A stretch of DNA of 16,735 bases from CAYRIH01 sp964424375 (GTDB lineage: Bacteria > Patescibacteriota > Kazan-3B-28 > UBA10110), in NCBI GenBank assembly GCA_964424375.1, contig CAYRIH010000012.1, positions 1 to 16,735 of the forward strand, written 5' to 3'. The notes under the pieces are model-generated. The model was not told the origin of the DNA. It was given only the letters and a program-made list of their open reading frames with translations, and did no database searches. A program made the position numbers and the translations under genes. Positions 7,943 through 15,735 of the stretch are shown in pieces (positions within the stretch are counted from its first letter, which is position 1; every line of letters begins with the position of its first letter).

Positions 7943-8393
7943 AAAAGATAAGCCAAAAAAGAAGATTGTTAGCAAGGAAAAGATTAATTGGGAGGATGTG
8001 GCGAAGCGAGCTATGGCAGATTTAGTTAATTATAAAAAGCAACAAGAGCAAGTGCGGGGTGAAATGACCCAATTTATGAGCTTAACTTTAATGCATAAAT
8101 TTTTGAGCGTCTATGACGATTTAAATCGAGTGGTAAATATGGATGATATTCCAACTAATGTAAAAGAAGGTGTGCAGGCGATAGAAAAAAAGTTTGATGA
8201 GATATTTAAATCAGAAGGATTAGAAAAAATATCCGTAAAACCTGGAGATAAATTTGATCCCAATATAATGGAAGCAATTTCTTACGAAGATCACGATATA
8301 TATAAAGAGGATGCGGTAATAGAGCAATTTGAAGCAGGATTAAAATATAAAGAAAAAATTATAAAACCAGCTAAAGTGCGCGTAGGCAAATAA
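7935..8393 (+). CDS. grpE: GrpE, nucleotide exchange factor of DnaK
   Basis: GrpE speeds ADP release from DnaK. The 152 residues are shorter than the usual ~180-200 because the N-terminal coiled-coil arm is reduced: only about 20 residues, Lys-rich, precede the conserved ADLVNYKKQQEQ (GrpE 'ADFxNYRKR' motif). Then come LSVYDDLNRVV, KEGVQAIEKKFDEIFKSEGLEKI, GDKFDPNIMEAISYED and KYKEKIIKPAKVRVGK, all in the family order, with the beta-domain ending in the typical 'RPAxVxV' stretch. ATG 7935 sits inside the last codons of hrcA, consistent with coupled translation in one operon. Two hairpins follow at 8378-8423. Confidence 0.95.
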   Translation: MNKKDKPKKKIVSKEKINWEDVAKRAMADLVNYKKQQEQVRGEMTQFMSLTLMHKFLSVYDDLNRVVNMDDIPTNVKEGVQAIEKKFDEIFKSEGLEKISVKPGDKFDPNIMEAISYEDHDIYKEDAVIEQFEAGLKYKEKIIKPAKVRVGK

Positions 8394-8423
8394 TTGCCAA
8401 GCGCATCCTGGCTTAGTCCAGGA
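8378..8423 (+). other. Tandem hairpins between grpE and dnaK
   Basis: Hairpin 1 spans the grpE stop: GCGC (8378-8381) and GGCAA (8385-8389) pair with TTGCC (8394-8398) and GCGC (8401-8404), with small internal loops. Hairpin 2 is TCCTGG (8406-8411), loop CTTAGT, CCAGGA (8418-8423). No U-tract follows, so a true terminator is unlikely. They could stabilise or set a processing end between the grpE and dnaK parts of the message; that role is inference. Confidence 0.6.
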
Positions 8424-8426
8424 TCT

Positions 8427-8460
8427 TATAATGAATACATTAATTAGAGTAAAAGGAGAT
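8427..8460 (+). promoter_or_regulatory. -10-like TATAAT and strong Shine-Dalgarno before dnaK
   Basis: A perfect TATAAT at 8427-8432, with no good -35, may give an internal promoter. AAGGAGAT at 8453-8460, 4 nt before the dnaK ATG, is the strongest ribosome binding site in the window and fixes the start at 8465. Most neighbours have none, which suggests DnaK is translated at a higher rate. Confidence 0.7.
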
Positions 8461-8464
8461 AAAA

Positions 8465-10411
8465 ATGAATAAAATAATTGGAATCGATTTGGGGACAACA
8501 AATAGTGCTATAGCAGTAATGCGTGGGGGTAAAGCCGAAATTATACCAAGCGCAGAGGGAAATCGCACTATTCCTTCGGTAATTGCTGTTAATAAAAACA
8601 GTGAAAGATTGGTTGGGCAAATAGCTAAACGCCAAGCCGTAACTAATCCAGAAAATACAATTTCTTCGGTAAAGCGTTTTATTGGGCGCTCTTTTGACGA
8701 TCCTGCAACTCAAAAAGATGTTAAAGATATGCCTTATAAAATAAAGAAAGGCAATGGAGGAGTTTTAGTAGAAATGGGAGGCAAAGATTATACACCTCCA
8801 GAAATTTCGGCTATGTTACTACAAAAAATTAAGGCAGATGCCGAAAAATATTTGGGAGAAGAGGTAAAAGAGGCAGTTATTACAGTACCAGCCTATTTTA
8901 ACGACTCTCAAAGACAAGCTACTAAAGATGCCGGGCAAATTGCCGGGTTAGAAGTTAAAAGAATTATTAACGAACCCACAGCAGCTACTTTGGCTTACGG
9001 ATTAGACAAAAATAACAAGAAAAATGAGAAAGTAGCTGTTTACGATTTGGGTGGCGGAACCTTTGATGTATCTATTTTAGAAATTGGAGACAGTGATGGA
9101 GAAGCTGTGTTCGAAGTTAAATCTACTAATGGAGATACTCATTTGGGCGGAGACGATTTTGATCAAAGAATTATTGATTGGATTGTAGAAGAATTTAAAA
9201 AAGATCAAGGAGTTAATTTAACCAATAATCCTTTGGCATTACAGCGTCTAAAAGAGGCTGCCGAGAAAGCCAAACAAGAATTATCCAGTTCTACCGAAAC
9301 CGAAATTAATATTCCTTTTGTAACTGCAGACGAATCTGGCCCTAAACATTTAGTGATGAAACTATCTAGATCTAAACTAGAACAACTAATTGGAGATTTG
9401 GTTGAAAAAACCATTGCTCCAATGGAACAAGCTCTTAAAGATGCTGGTTTAGAAAAGAGTGATATTGATGAAATTCTCTTAGTTGGAGGGATGACCAGAA
9501 TGCCTTTGGTTAGAGAAAAAGTTAAGAATTTCTTTGGCAAAGAATCTAGTCATAGTATTAATCCAGATGAAGCCGTAGCCATTGGAGCAGCCATTCAGGC
9601 AGGAGTTTTACAAGGTGATGTAAAAGATATATTACTTTTAGATGTTACTCCTTTATCGCTAGGGCTAGAAACACTAGGTGGTGTGGCAACAAAATTGATT
9701 GAAAAAAACACTACTATTCCAACTAATAAAACTCAGGTATTTTCTACAGCAGCAGACAATCAAACTTCGGTAGAGATAAATATTGTGCAAGGCGAAAGAG
9801 AGATGGCTGTAGATAACAAAACTTTAGGCAAATTTATTTTAGATGGTATTCCACCTTCACCTCGTGGTGTTCCGCAAATCGAAGTTAGCTTCGATATTGA
9901 TGCTAATGGAATTGTAAATGTAGCGGCTAAGGATAAAGCTACCGGTAAGGAACAAAAGATTACTATTACCGCATCCTCGGGACTTTCTAAGGAAGAAGTA
10001 GAAAAAATGACAGCAGAGGCCGAAAAGCATGCAGGGGAAGATAAAAAGAAGAGAGAAAAAATTGATGTCAAGAATCAGGCAGATGGTTTAATTTATGCTA
10101 GCGAGAAGGCTATTAAAGATGCGGGGGACAAATTAGACGCCAAGATTAAGGATGAAATAGAGGATAAAATTAAAAAAGTTAAAGATTTACTAGAATCTGA
10201 TAATATAGATGAATTAAAGAAGGCTATAGAAGAATTATCCAGTACTTTATCTAAAATTGGAGCCGATTTATACAAATCCCAGCCTCAGGCGCCAGAAGAC
10301 CAAGCTAAAAATCAAACACAGTCTGAACCGACAAACAATAACTCCGAAACTAAAGAAGGTGAATTTAGCGAAGATGATAAAAAAGATGATTCATCTGATG
10401 AGAATAAATAA
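8465..10411 (+). CDS. dnaK: Molecular chaperone DnaK (Hsp70)
   Basis: ATP-dependent chaperone working with DnaJ and GrpE on unfolded proteins. The 648 residues are slightly longer than E. coli DnaK (638). Seen: IIGIDLGTTNS near the N-terminus (phosphate 1), VPAYFNDSQRQATKDAG, DLGGGTFDVS at 194-203 (phosphate 2), LVGGMTRMPLVREKV, NPDEAVAIGAAIQAG, the linker-like DVTPLSLGLETLGG at the start of the substrate-binding domain, and a helical lid. The last ~45 residues are a low-complexity acidic, Q/N/E/D-rich tail ending SEDDKKDDSSDENK. It is preceded by a strong AAGGAGAT ribosome binding site and sits third in the HrcA-controlled operon. No CIRCE lies directly before it. Confidence 0.99.
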   Translation: MNKIIGIDLGTTNSAIAVMRGGKAEIIPSAEGNRTIPSVIAVNKNSERLVGQIAKRQAVTNPENTISSVKRFIGRSFDDPATQKDVKDMPYKIKKGNGGVLVEMGGKDYTPPEISAMLLQKIKADAEKYLGEEVKEAVITVPAYFNDSQRQATKDAGQIAGLEVKRIINEPTAATLAYGLDKNNKKNEKVAVYDLGGGTFDVSILEIGDSDGEAVFEVKSTNGDTHLGGDDFDQRIIDWIVEEFKKDQGVNLTNNPLALQRLKEAAEKAKQELSSSTETEINIPFVTADESGPKHLVMKLSRSKLEQLIGDLVEKTIAPMEQALKDAGLEKSDIDEILLVGGMTRMPLVREKVKNFFGKESSHSINPDEAVAIGAAIQAGVLQGDVKDILLLDVTPLSLGLETLGGVATKLIEKNTTIPTNKTQVFSTAADNQTSVEINIVQGEREMAVDNKTLGKFILDGIPPSPRGVPQIEVSFDIDANGIVNVAAKDKATGKEQKITITASSGLSKEEVEKMTAEAEKHAGEDKKKREKIDVKNQADGLIYASEKAIKDAGDKLDAKIKDEIEDKIKKVKDLLESDNIDELKKAIEELSSTLSKIGADLYKSQPQAPEDQAKNQTQSEPTNNNSETKEGEFSEDDKKDDSSDENK

Positions 10412-10419
10412 TTAATTCA

Positions 10420-10428
10420 TGCTATATT
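10420..10428 (+). promoter_or_regulatory. Possible extended -10 promoter before the paralog pair
   Basis: TGCTATATT has the form of an extended -10 (TGnTATATT) 9 nt after the dnaK stop and 24 nt before the next ATG. No clear -35 is seen. It could give the two downstream genes some expression independent of the heat-shock promoter. Confidence 0.35.
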
Positions 10429-10452
10429 AAAGAAAGTTGAAAAGGGTATGTA

Positions 10453-11187
10453 ATGAAAAAAGAAAACCTAGTATGGATTGGTTTAGCGCTAGTTTTAGTA
10501 GTAGTATTGACTGCGGCTAGTTGTCAAAGAGCTACGCCCCGTGATAACACAATTGATAATACAATAGATGCTAGCGAAGATGATCAAACAAATGATGATA
10601 TCAATGGAGATAATGGTCCTGACTTTACTCCCTATCCTGGCACTGATCCTTTATTAGACAGTGGTTTGCCCGATCCAGACACATATCAGGCTGTATTAAC
10701 TCGAGAAACTCAAGATGCCACAGATTTTATCAGACTCATTCAACCAGATACAGTTTTAATAGCAGTGGCTGCTAAGTACATTAACTCTTTGTCTAACACT
10801 TTTGGATTAAGCACTAATTATTACATTTTCAGTTCAGCATCTGATCACAATTTTTACTATTTAGTAAATGTGCCCAGAAATGGTTTAGATTCAATGAAAA
10901 GATTTTTGATGCCAGTTCAGGACTTTGATTTAGATTTTGATTTATTACCTGTTCCTTTTCAGTATTGGAGTATTAATTGTATTAAGGCTTTACTTTTGGC
11001 TGAAACTCAAGGCGGTGGATCTCAATTTAGAGCTAATCATAAGACTTTTGAGGTTTCAACAATTTTGGCAATTCCAGTGGGGCAACATTTAACCTGGTCG
11101 ATTACTTATAAAGCTACAGATGGCTCAGGAGGTGTTTTACAGGTTCAGGTGCATGCCGATACTGGCGAAGTGCAAATAATAATTTAA
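10453..11187 (+). CDS. Uncharacterised secreted/lipoprotein-like protein, PepSY-like C-terminus (paralog A)
   Basis: Function unknown. 244 residues. Lys-rich start, hydrophobic segment about 5-23, then Cys24 in TAASC: a lipobox-like site, though -3 is Ala rather than Leu/Val/Ile, so lipidation is uncertain. Residues about 26-75 are an acidic D/N/P/T-rich linker, as expected for an exposed tether. The folded part (about 78-244) ends with LTWSITYKATDG and VQVHADTGEVQI, resembling the PepSY-type pattern of a Trp-containing strand followed by 'VxVDAxTGEV'; this is a weak resemblance by eye. The next gene encodes a clear relative: IQPDTVLIAVAA, YYIFSSASDHNFYYLV and the Trp...TGEVQI ending each have counterparts there. 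AAGGG lies before the ATG. It is placed between dnaK and dnaJ, an unusual position. It might be an envelope stress component, but that is only contextual. Confidence 0.75.
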   Translation: MKKENLVWIGLALVLVVVLTAASCQRATPRDNTIDNTIDASEDDQTNDDINGDNGPDFTPYPGTDPLLDSGLPDPDTYQAVLTRETQDATDFIRLIQPDTVLIAVAAKYINSLSNTFGLSTNYYIFSSASDHNFYYLVNVPRNGLDSMKRFLMPVQDFDLDFDLLPVPFQYWSINCIKALLLAETQGGGSQFRANHKTFEVSTILAIPVGQHLTWSITYKATDGSGGVLQVQVHADTGEVQIII

Positions 11188-11188
11188 T

Positions 11189-11833
11189 ATGAGCTATAAA
11201 AAGATATTTTTAGCCTTGTTTTTAATTTTATCTGGTTTTGGAATCTGGTGGGGCCTATTCAATTACTTTACTAGTAGTGATTCGACTTCTATTATACCTA
11301 GTTTTGCTTCTGGTAGTTTTTTGTCATTGGACTACATCAAAGAAGATTCAATTTTTAGGCAGGAATTAAAAAGTATTAAAAATATGATTCAAATTCAATC
11401 TCCAAATACTGACTTATTAGCTATTTCTATGGAATTTGATAATGGTTTAAATTATGATTATTTGGAAAGTTACAATTATATTTTTGGTTTTTCCAACCAG
11501 GGTGACAATGAATATTTAATTGTCAGCAGCTCAAAAACAGATAAGAATTTATCCCAGGCTTATATAGATCAGGATTTATTTGATGGAGTGAAACCAAGCT
11601 TATGGTCAGAAGAATATCTGAAAATAAATTTTGTGCAGGTTTTAGAAATTGTAGAGCGCGCTGGGGGATATAATTTTAGAATTGATTATAATAATGATTA
11701 TAATGTTACCTTATTATTAATACAGCCTGTAGGAGGTGTGTTGAACTGGTATATTTCGTATTATGATGAGATCAATAATCAGGAACAGAATTGGATAGTT
11801 AATGCTTCTACCGGTACAGTTCAGATTGGATAA
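11189..11833 (+). CDS. Uncharacterised membrane-anchored protein, PepSY-like C-terminus (paralog B)
   Basis: Function unknown. 214 residues with an N-terminal membrane anchor or signal segment (about 5-26) and no Cys at its end, so it is probably a bitopic protein with an outside domain. The body parallels its upstream neighbour: IQIQSPNTDLLAISMEF, YNYIFGFSNQGDNEYLIV, FVQVLEIVERAGGYNFRIDY and LLIQPVGGVLNWYISYYDE, then IVNASTGTVQIG at the C-terminus, equivalent to paralog A's VQVHADTGEVQI. The acidic linker of A is largely missing here. The ATG is one base after A's stop with no ribosome binding site, so it is probably translated by coupling. The pair looks like an old tandem duplication. The gene ends 90 nt before dnaJ. 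Confidence 0.75.
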   Translation: MSYKKIFLALFLILSGFGIWWGLFNYFTSSDSTSIIPSFASGSFLSLDYIKEDSIFRQELKSIKNMIQIQSPNTDLLAISMEFDNGLNYDYLESYNYIFGFSNQGDNEYLIVSSSKTDKNLSQAYIDQDLFDGVKPSLWSEEYLKINFVQVLEIVERAGGYNFRIDYNNDYNVTLLLIQPVGGVLNWYISYYDEINNQEQNWIVNASTGTVQIG

Positions 11834-11887
11834 TAAGTAGGTGTTGGCAGTGAGTTCAAAATATCATTAAATTTTTGGATGGATATA

Positions 11888-11916
11888 TTGTTTGTTTGGC
11901 AAACTTATATTTTATA
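11888..11916 (+). promoter_or_regulatory. Putative dnaJ promoter close to the start codon
   Basis: TTGTTT (11888-11893), 17-bp spacer, TTTATA (11911-11916), 7 nt before the dnaJ ATG. It would give a leaderless or nearly leaderless transcript. There is no CIRCE here: GTTTG/CAAAC at 11891-11904 is a short inverted repeat only. Confidence 0.4.
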
Positions 11917-11923
11917 AGAAACT

Positions 11924-13015
11924 ATGGCTAATAAAGATTATTATAAGATATTAGAGATTAGTTCAAATGCTAATTTGGAGGATATAAAGAAAGCTTATAG
12001 AAAGCTAGCTTTAAAATATCATCCTGATAAAACCAAGGGAGACAAGGAAAGTGAAAAACATTTTAAAGAAATAAATGAGGCTTATCGAGTATTGTCAGAC
12101 CCAGCTAAACGTAGGCAATACGATCAATTTGGCCAGACCTTTGAGGGAGCTGCCGGCGGTGGTTTTTCTGGCTTTAGACCTGAGGATTTTAATAGATTTA
12201 CTCAAGATTTTTCTGATTTGGGTGGATTTAATGATATATTCGAAAGTTTTTTTGGTGGAACTAGGTCAGCTCGTCAAAAACCAGAGGCTAGATTAAGAGG
12301 GAGAGATGTAGAAGTTAATTTAAAAGTTACTTTTGACGAAGCAGCTTTCGGAGTTACTAAAGAAGTTGGTATATCCAGGTTAGTTGTTTGCCAATTTTGT
12401 GATGGAACAGGTTCTGCCACTGGTCGCTTAACGGTCTGTGACAAATGTAGCGGCAGTGGCGAAATTCGTTCTAATCGTCGGACTATTTTAGGGATGATTA
12501 CCCAGGTGCAAATCTGTGATGTGTGTAAGGGATTGGGTAAAAAGCCGGAGAAAATTTGTCGCCATTGCCGTGGGGATGGCCGGATAAATAAAACAGAACA
12601 GATTAAAATAGATATACCAGCCGGGATTGACAGTGGTCAAACGATTAAATTAGTTGATCAAGGCGAAGCTGGTTTTAGAGGTGCCCCAGCTGGTGATTTA
12701 TATATTGTTATTCATGTATTGGAAAGTCTGGATTTTAAGCGCCAGGGATCTGATTTATATCGAACAGAGATATTAAATTATCCAACAGCCGTGCTGGGCG
12801 GAGAAATTAAAGTTAAATCTTTGACTAAAGATTTAAAACTGAAGGTTCCATCTGGCACTAAAAGTGGAGAAGTATTTAGGTTAAAAAGCAAAGGTTTACC
12901 TAAGGTTGGTCAATCTGGGCAGGGTGATTTATTCATTAAAGTAGAAATTGATATACCAAAGCGTCTTAATTTGCGCCAGAAGCGGATTTTAGAAGAACTA
13001 AAAGAAGAATTTTAA
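11924..13015 (+). CDS. dnaJ: Chaperone DnaJ (Hsp40), type I
   Basis: Co-chaperone that delivers substrates to DnaK and stimulates its ATPase. The 363 residues are near the usual 370-380. Seen: J domain 1-70 with the HPD triad at 33-35; a G/F-rich region about 72-120 (GGGFSGF, GGFNDIF, FFGG); four zinc-binding CxxCxGxG repeats, CQFCDGTG, CDKCSGSG, CDVCKGLG and CRHCRGDG, all eight cysteines present; then C-terminal beta-domains with KIDIPAGIDSGQTIKL and YRTEILNYPTAVLGGEIKV. A complete class A DnaJ. It is separated from dnaK by two unknown genes and has its own candidate promoter 7 nt before the ATG, so expression may differ from the rest of the operon. Confidence 0.98.
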   Translation: MANKDYYKILEISSNANLEDIKKAYRKLALKYHPDKTKGDKESEKHFKEINEAYRVLSDPAKRRQYDQFGQTFEGAAGGGFSGFRPEDFNRFTQDFSDLGGFNDIFESFFGGTRSARQKPEARLRGRDVEVNLKVTFDEAAFGVTKEVGISRLVVCQFCDGTGSATGRLTVCDKCSGSGEIRSNRRTILGMITQVQICDVCKGLGKKPEKICRHCRGDGRINKTEQIKIDIPAGIDSGQTIKLVDQGEAGFRGAPAGDLYIVIHVLESLDFKRQGSDLYRTEILNYPTAVLGGEIKVKSLTKDLKLKVPSGTKSGEVFRLKSKGLPKVGQSGQGDLFIKVEIDIPKRLNLRQKRILEELKEEF

Positions 13016-13017
13016 GA

Positions 13018-13046
13018 TTGGCTTTCAGATTTATTCTTGTTATAGT
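13018..13046 (+). promoter_or_regulatory. Putative promoter after dnaJ
   Basis: TTGGCT (13018-13023), 17-bp spacer, TATAGT (13041-13046), starting 2 nt after the dnaJ stop. It would give about a 30-nt leader before the CvpA-like gene at 13083. Confidence 0.45.
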
Positions 13047-13082
13047 GAATTTAGTTTTAATAATTAGTTTAATTTAGGGTTT

Positions 13083-13598
13083 ATGGTACCAACTTGGGAT
13101 TTAGTATTGTTGGTTTTCTTGGGGGCTAGTCTGGTGTATGGTTTTTTAATGGGCCAAGAAAAGGTGATTATAACATTACTGGGGGCTTATGTTGGTTTGG
13201 TAGTTGCCAATCAATGGGCAGCTAGCGCCCTAGGGTTTTTAGCTGGTCAATCATCGTCAGTATTGAGTAGTGAATGGATTAGTGGCAATGTATCTGTATT
13301 TACAGCTAAAGTTATTCTATTTACAGTAACGTTGTTAATTATTGCAATGTGTGGCGGTCTGGTAACTCATTCATTTATGGGCAGTGGTTTGATGGGATTA
13401 TTTATCCAGTTGAGCTATAGTTTTTTAAGCGCAGCTTTGATTGCTTCTTCGATATTACAGTTTTTGCCAGAGGATACTAAAAATCAAATTACAGAAGGAT
13501 CTTTTATAACTGCTCCATTAATTAATTATTATTCTTGGTGGCTGGTATTACCAGTATTGCTTATAGCATTGACAGGATTTTTAGCCCGAAAAGAATAA
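13083..13598 (+). CDS. CvpA-like four-segment membrane protein
   Basis: 171 residues, dominated by hydrophobic stretches at about 7-50 (two segments), 71-98, 106-125 and 148-167. The beginning, DLVLLVFLGASLVYGFLMGQ followed by a second helix containing LLGAYVGLVVA, has the layout of CvpA-family proteins ('D...GxxxGxxxGxxR...LLGxxxGxxxA'), named for colicin V production and of poorly known envelope function. The resemblance is topological and modest; it could equally be a lineage-specific membrane protein. No Shine-Dalgarno with normal spacing is present (TAGGG only 3 nt before the ATG). The gene ends in Lys-Glu-rich RKE. The next gene is 70 nt downstream. Confidence 0.6.
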   Translation: MVPTWDLVLLVFLGASLVYGFLMGQEKVIITLLGAYVGLVVANQWAASALGFLAGQSSSVLSSEWISGNVSVFTAKVILFTVTLLIIAMCGGLVTHSFMGSGLMGLFIQLSYSFLSAALIASSILQFLPEDTKNQITEGSFITAPLINYYSWWLVLPVLLIALTGFLARKE

Positions 13599-13668
13599 TA
13601 ATTTTTGTAAATATTTAACTGGTTTATTGTTCAATTCTTTTAAAGAAGGTTATGTAGTTTAGCAAATT

Positions 13669-14055
13669 ATGAAGCGGATTAGACTTTTTGATTGGAGTGG
13701 GGGGCAGGATTTCTTTTACCAATGGAATAGATTAAAACGCCGAGAAAGAAATCTTCAGCTTTTTATTTCTGCCGCCTGGTTGCTGCATATCATTTTTTGG
13801 TTATTGTGGGCGTTTTTTATAACTCCTTATCCAGTAACTTTAACAGTGTCATTGGGTTTTAACTTGGGCTCATTGGTTTTTCTAAAGGATTATTTATGGC
13901 CTTTATTTAATACATTGTTTCTAATTTTGAATACCTGGCTGGTGCTTAAAATATATCCTAAAGATATCTTAGCCGCTTGGTTATTGTTGGGGATGATGAT
14001 TTTTATGCAAGTTGTTGTATTGGGAGTGGTTTCATCATTATTATTAGTTGTTTGA
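13669..14055 (+). CDS. Small three-segment membrane protein, unknown function
   Basis: 128 residues, not recognised. A basic, aromatic N-terminus (MKRIRLFDWSGGQDFFYQW, then RLKRRERN) precedes three hydrophobic segments at about 31-53, 65-93 and 100-127. The positive N-terminus suggests it is cytoplasmic. Its TGA stop is one base before the glycosyltransferase start, so the two are almost certainly co-translated, and it may be a partner or assembly factor of that enzyme (inference). A possible promoter, TTGTTC (13627-13632), 17 bp, TTATGT (13650-13655), lies just upstream. Confidence 0.7.
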   Translation: MKRIRLFDWSGGQDFFYQWNRLKRRERNLQLFISAAWLLHIIFWLLWAFFITPYPVTLTVSLGFNLGSLVFLKDYLWPLFNTLFLILNTWLVLKIYPKDILAAWLLLGMMIFMQVVVLGVVSSLLLVV

Positions 14056-14056
14056 T

Positions 14057-15700
14057 ATGCAATTATCTGCTCGTAGATTTTGGGAGGTTTTACCAGGAGC
14101 TACTTCATGGTTTATTTTAGCTTTGCCGTTTGTTTTTTCTTTTATTTGGCCAGCAGGAGTAGCTTGTTTTATTATAATTTTTGATGTTCACTTTTTGATA
14201 AAAGCTTTTGTTATGGGTGGACATTTGATTGCTGGTCATTCTCACTTAAAACGAGGTATGCGAATAAAGTGGTTGGATAGATGCCGTCAAACTGAAAATT
14301 TACCTGCTTGGTCGATTGAATTACTGAACAAATTTCATCTAGCCAAAGGATTTGAGCATCATAAATTAAAAGAAGAGTGGGAACAAATTGAACAAATTAA
14401 AAATCTGCCCGCTAAACAAAAGAATTGGCGCGATATTTATCATGTCTTTCTTTATCCAGTTTATAAGGAGAGTTACGAAATTATATCAAATTCCATTAAG
14501 GCTTGTTTGGCTAGCAATTATTCTAAAGATAAAATTATTATTCTTCTAACTATCGAAGAACGTGGCGGAGAACAGGTACTGAAAGATGCTCTTCGAGTTT
14601 CTAATGAATATAGAGATAAATTTTTTAACTTTATTGTGACGGTTCATCCTGACGGAATTGTAGGAGAGATGAAAGGTTGTGGCGCAAATGGGCATTGGGG
14701 TGGTCGAGTATTGAAAGATTATATTGATAATAAAGGTATTGATTATGATAATGTTATAGTTCACTATTTTGATATTGATACAGTGCCACACCGTGAATAT
14801 CTAGCCTGTGTGACATATAATTATGTTATAAATCCTCAGAGAACCTTTAGAAGCTATCAGCCAATACCATTGTTCAATAATAATATCTGGGATGTGCCGG
14901 CAATAAATCGACTAGTGGCTCTAGGCTCGTCATATTGGCAGATGATTGAATCAACGCGTCCTTATCGATTAATTAATTTTTCATCCCAAGCGATGAGTCT
15001 TAAAACTTTAGTGGATGTAGATTTTTATGATCGATTTATAGTATCCGATGATTCTCGGCAATTTTATAGAGCCTATTTCCATTACAATGGAAACCATAAG
15101 GTAGTGCCGATTTTTTTGCCGGTATCAATGGACGCTGTATTAGGTAAGACTGCATGGGATACTATTAAAGCTCAATATATTCAAAAGCGCCGTTGGGCCT
15201 GGGGGATAGAGCACTTCCCATATTTAATGGAGAAGTTCTTTTCTACCAGGAAACAGCTTAGTTTTAAAGAACGCATTATTCATCCTTTTAGAGTGTTTGA
15301 GGGACATGTCACTTGGGCTACAGCCTCTCTTCTAATTGTTTTAGGTGGTTGGATGCCATTATTACTTAATCCGGATTTTAGGATGACAGTACTGGCTTTT
15401 AATCTCCCAGTTTTAGCTCGGGATTTATTGAGCATCACTTGGATTGGAGTTATTATCTCGGCTGCTATTGCTTATAGTCTGCTACCGCCTAGACCCAAAC
15501 GTTATAATAAGTTTAAAAACATAGAAATGTTAGCCCAATGGATATTAGTTCCAATTTCTGGTATATTCTTTGGATCTATCCCAGCTTTAGATGCTGAAAC
15601 TCGTTTGATGTTAGGAAAGTATCTAGGTTTTACAGTTACTCATAAAGAGCGGAAAGACAAAACCATTACCTCTACAGTGAGTGAGACTTTGAATGTTTGA
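14057..15700 (+). CDS. Membrane GT2-type processive glycosyltransferase
   Basis: Probable polysaccharide synthase or envelope glycosyltransferase; product unknown. 547 residues from ATG 14057, one base after the previous stop (a TTG at 14048 would overlap it). Two N-terminal membrane segments (about 15-55) are followed by a large cytoplasmic GT-A-like domain: FLYPVYKESYEIISNSIKAC, DID at 239-241 (nucleotide-sugar/metal site), SDD at 330-332 (candidate catalytic-acid region) and QKRRW at 376-380, a QxxRW motif as in cellulose and hyaluronan synthases. About three C-terminal hydrophobic segments follow (about 415-435, 455-475, 490-515). The order D, DxD, DD, QxxRW with flanking helices supports a processive family 2 enzyme. 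The linked CvpA-like and three-segment proteins may be partners. The stop is TGA. Confidence 0.85.
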   Translation: MQLSARRFWEVLPGATSWFILALPFVFSFIWPAGVACFIIIFDVHFLIKAFVMGGHLIAGHSHLKRGMRIKWLDRCRQTENLPAWSIELLNKFHLAKGFEHHKLKEEWEQIEQIKNLPAKQKNWRDIYHVFLYPVYKESYEIISNSIKACLASNYSKDKIIILLTIEERGGEQVLKDALRVSNEYRDKFFNFIVTVHPDGIVGEMKGCGANGHWGGRVLKDYIDNKGIDYDNVIVHYFDIDTVPHREYLACVTYNYVINPQRTFRSYQPIPLFNNNIWDVPAINRLVALGSSYWQMIESTRPYRLINFSSQAMSLKTLVDVDFYDRFIVSDDSRQFYRAYFHYNGNHKVVPIFLPVSMDAVLGKTAWDTIKAQYIQKRRWAWGIEHFPYLMEKFFSTRKQLSFKERIIHPFRVFEGHVTWATASLLIVLGGWMPLLLNPDFRMTVLAFNLPVLARDLLSITWIGVIISAAIAYSLLPPRPKRYNKFKNIEMLAQWILVPISGIFFGSIPALDAETRLMLGKYLGFTVTHKERKDKTITSTVSETLNV

Positions 15701-15735
15701 ATGTTAAAGTATTGTTGTCCCATTGCATAAAATTT

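Noticed and set aside
11891..11904. GTTTG/CAAAC inverted repeat before dnaJ as a second CIRCE or operator.
   Set aside because: Arms are only 5 bp and unrelated to TTAGCACTC/GAGTGCTAA.
12075..12296. 73-codon + strand frame inside dnaJ, and the many minus-strand frames inside ftsH, lepA, dnaK and the glycosyltransferase.
   Set aside because: They lie within strongly conserved coding regions in other frames and their translations resemble no protein family.
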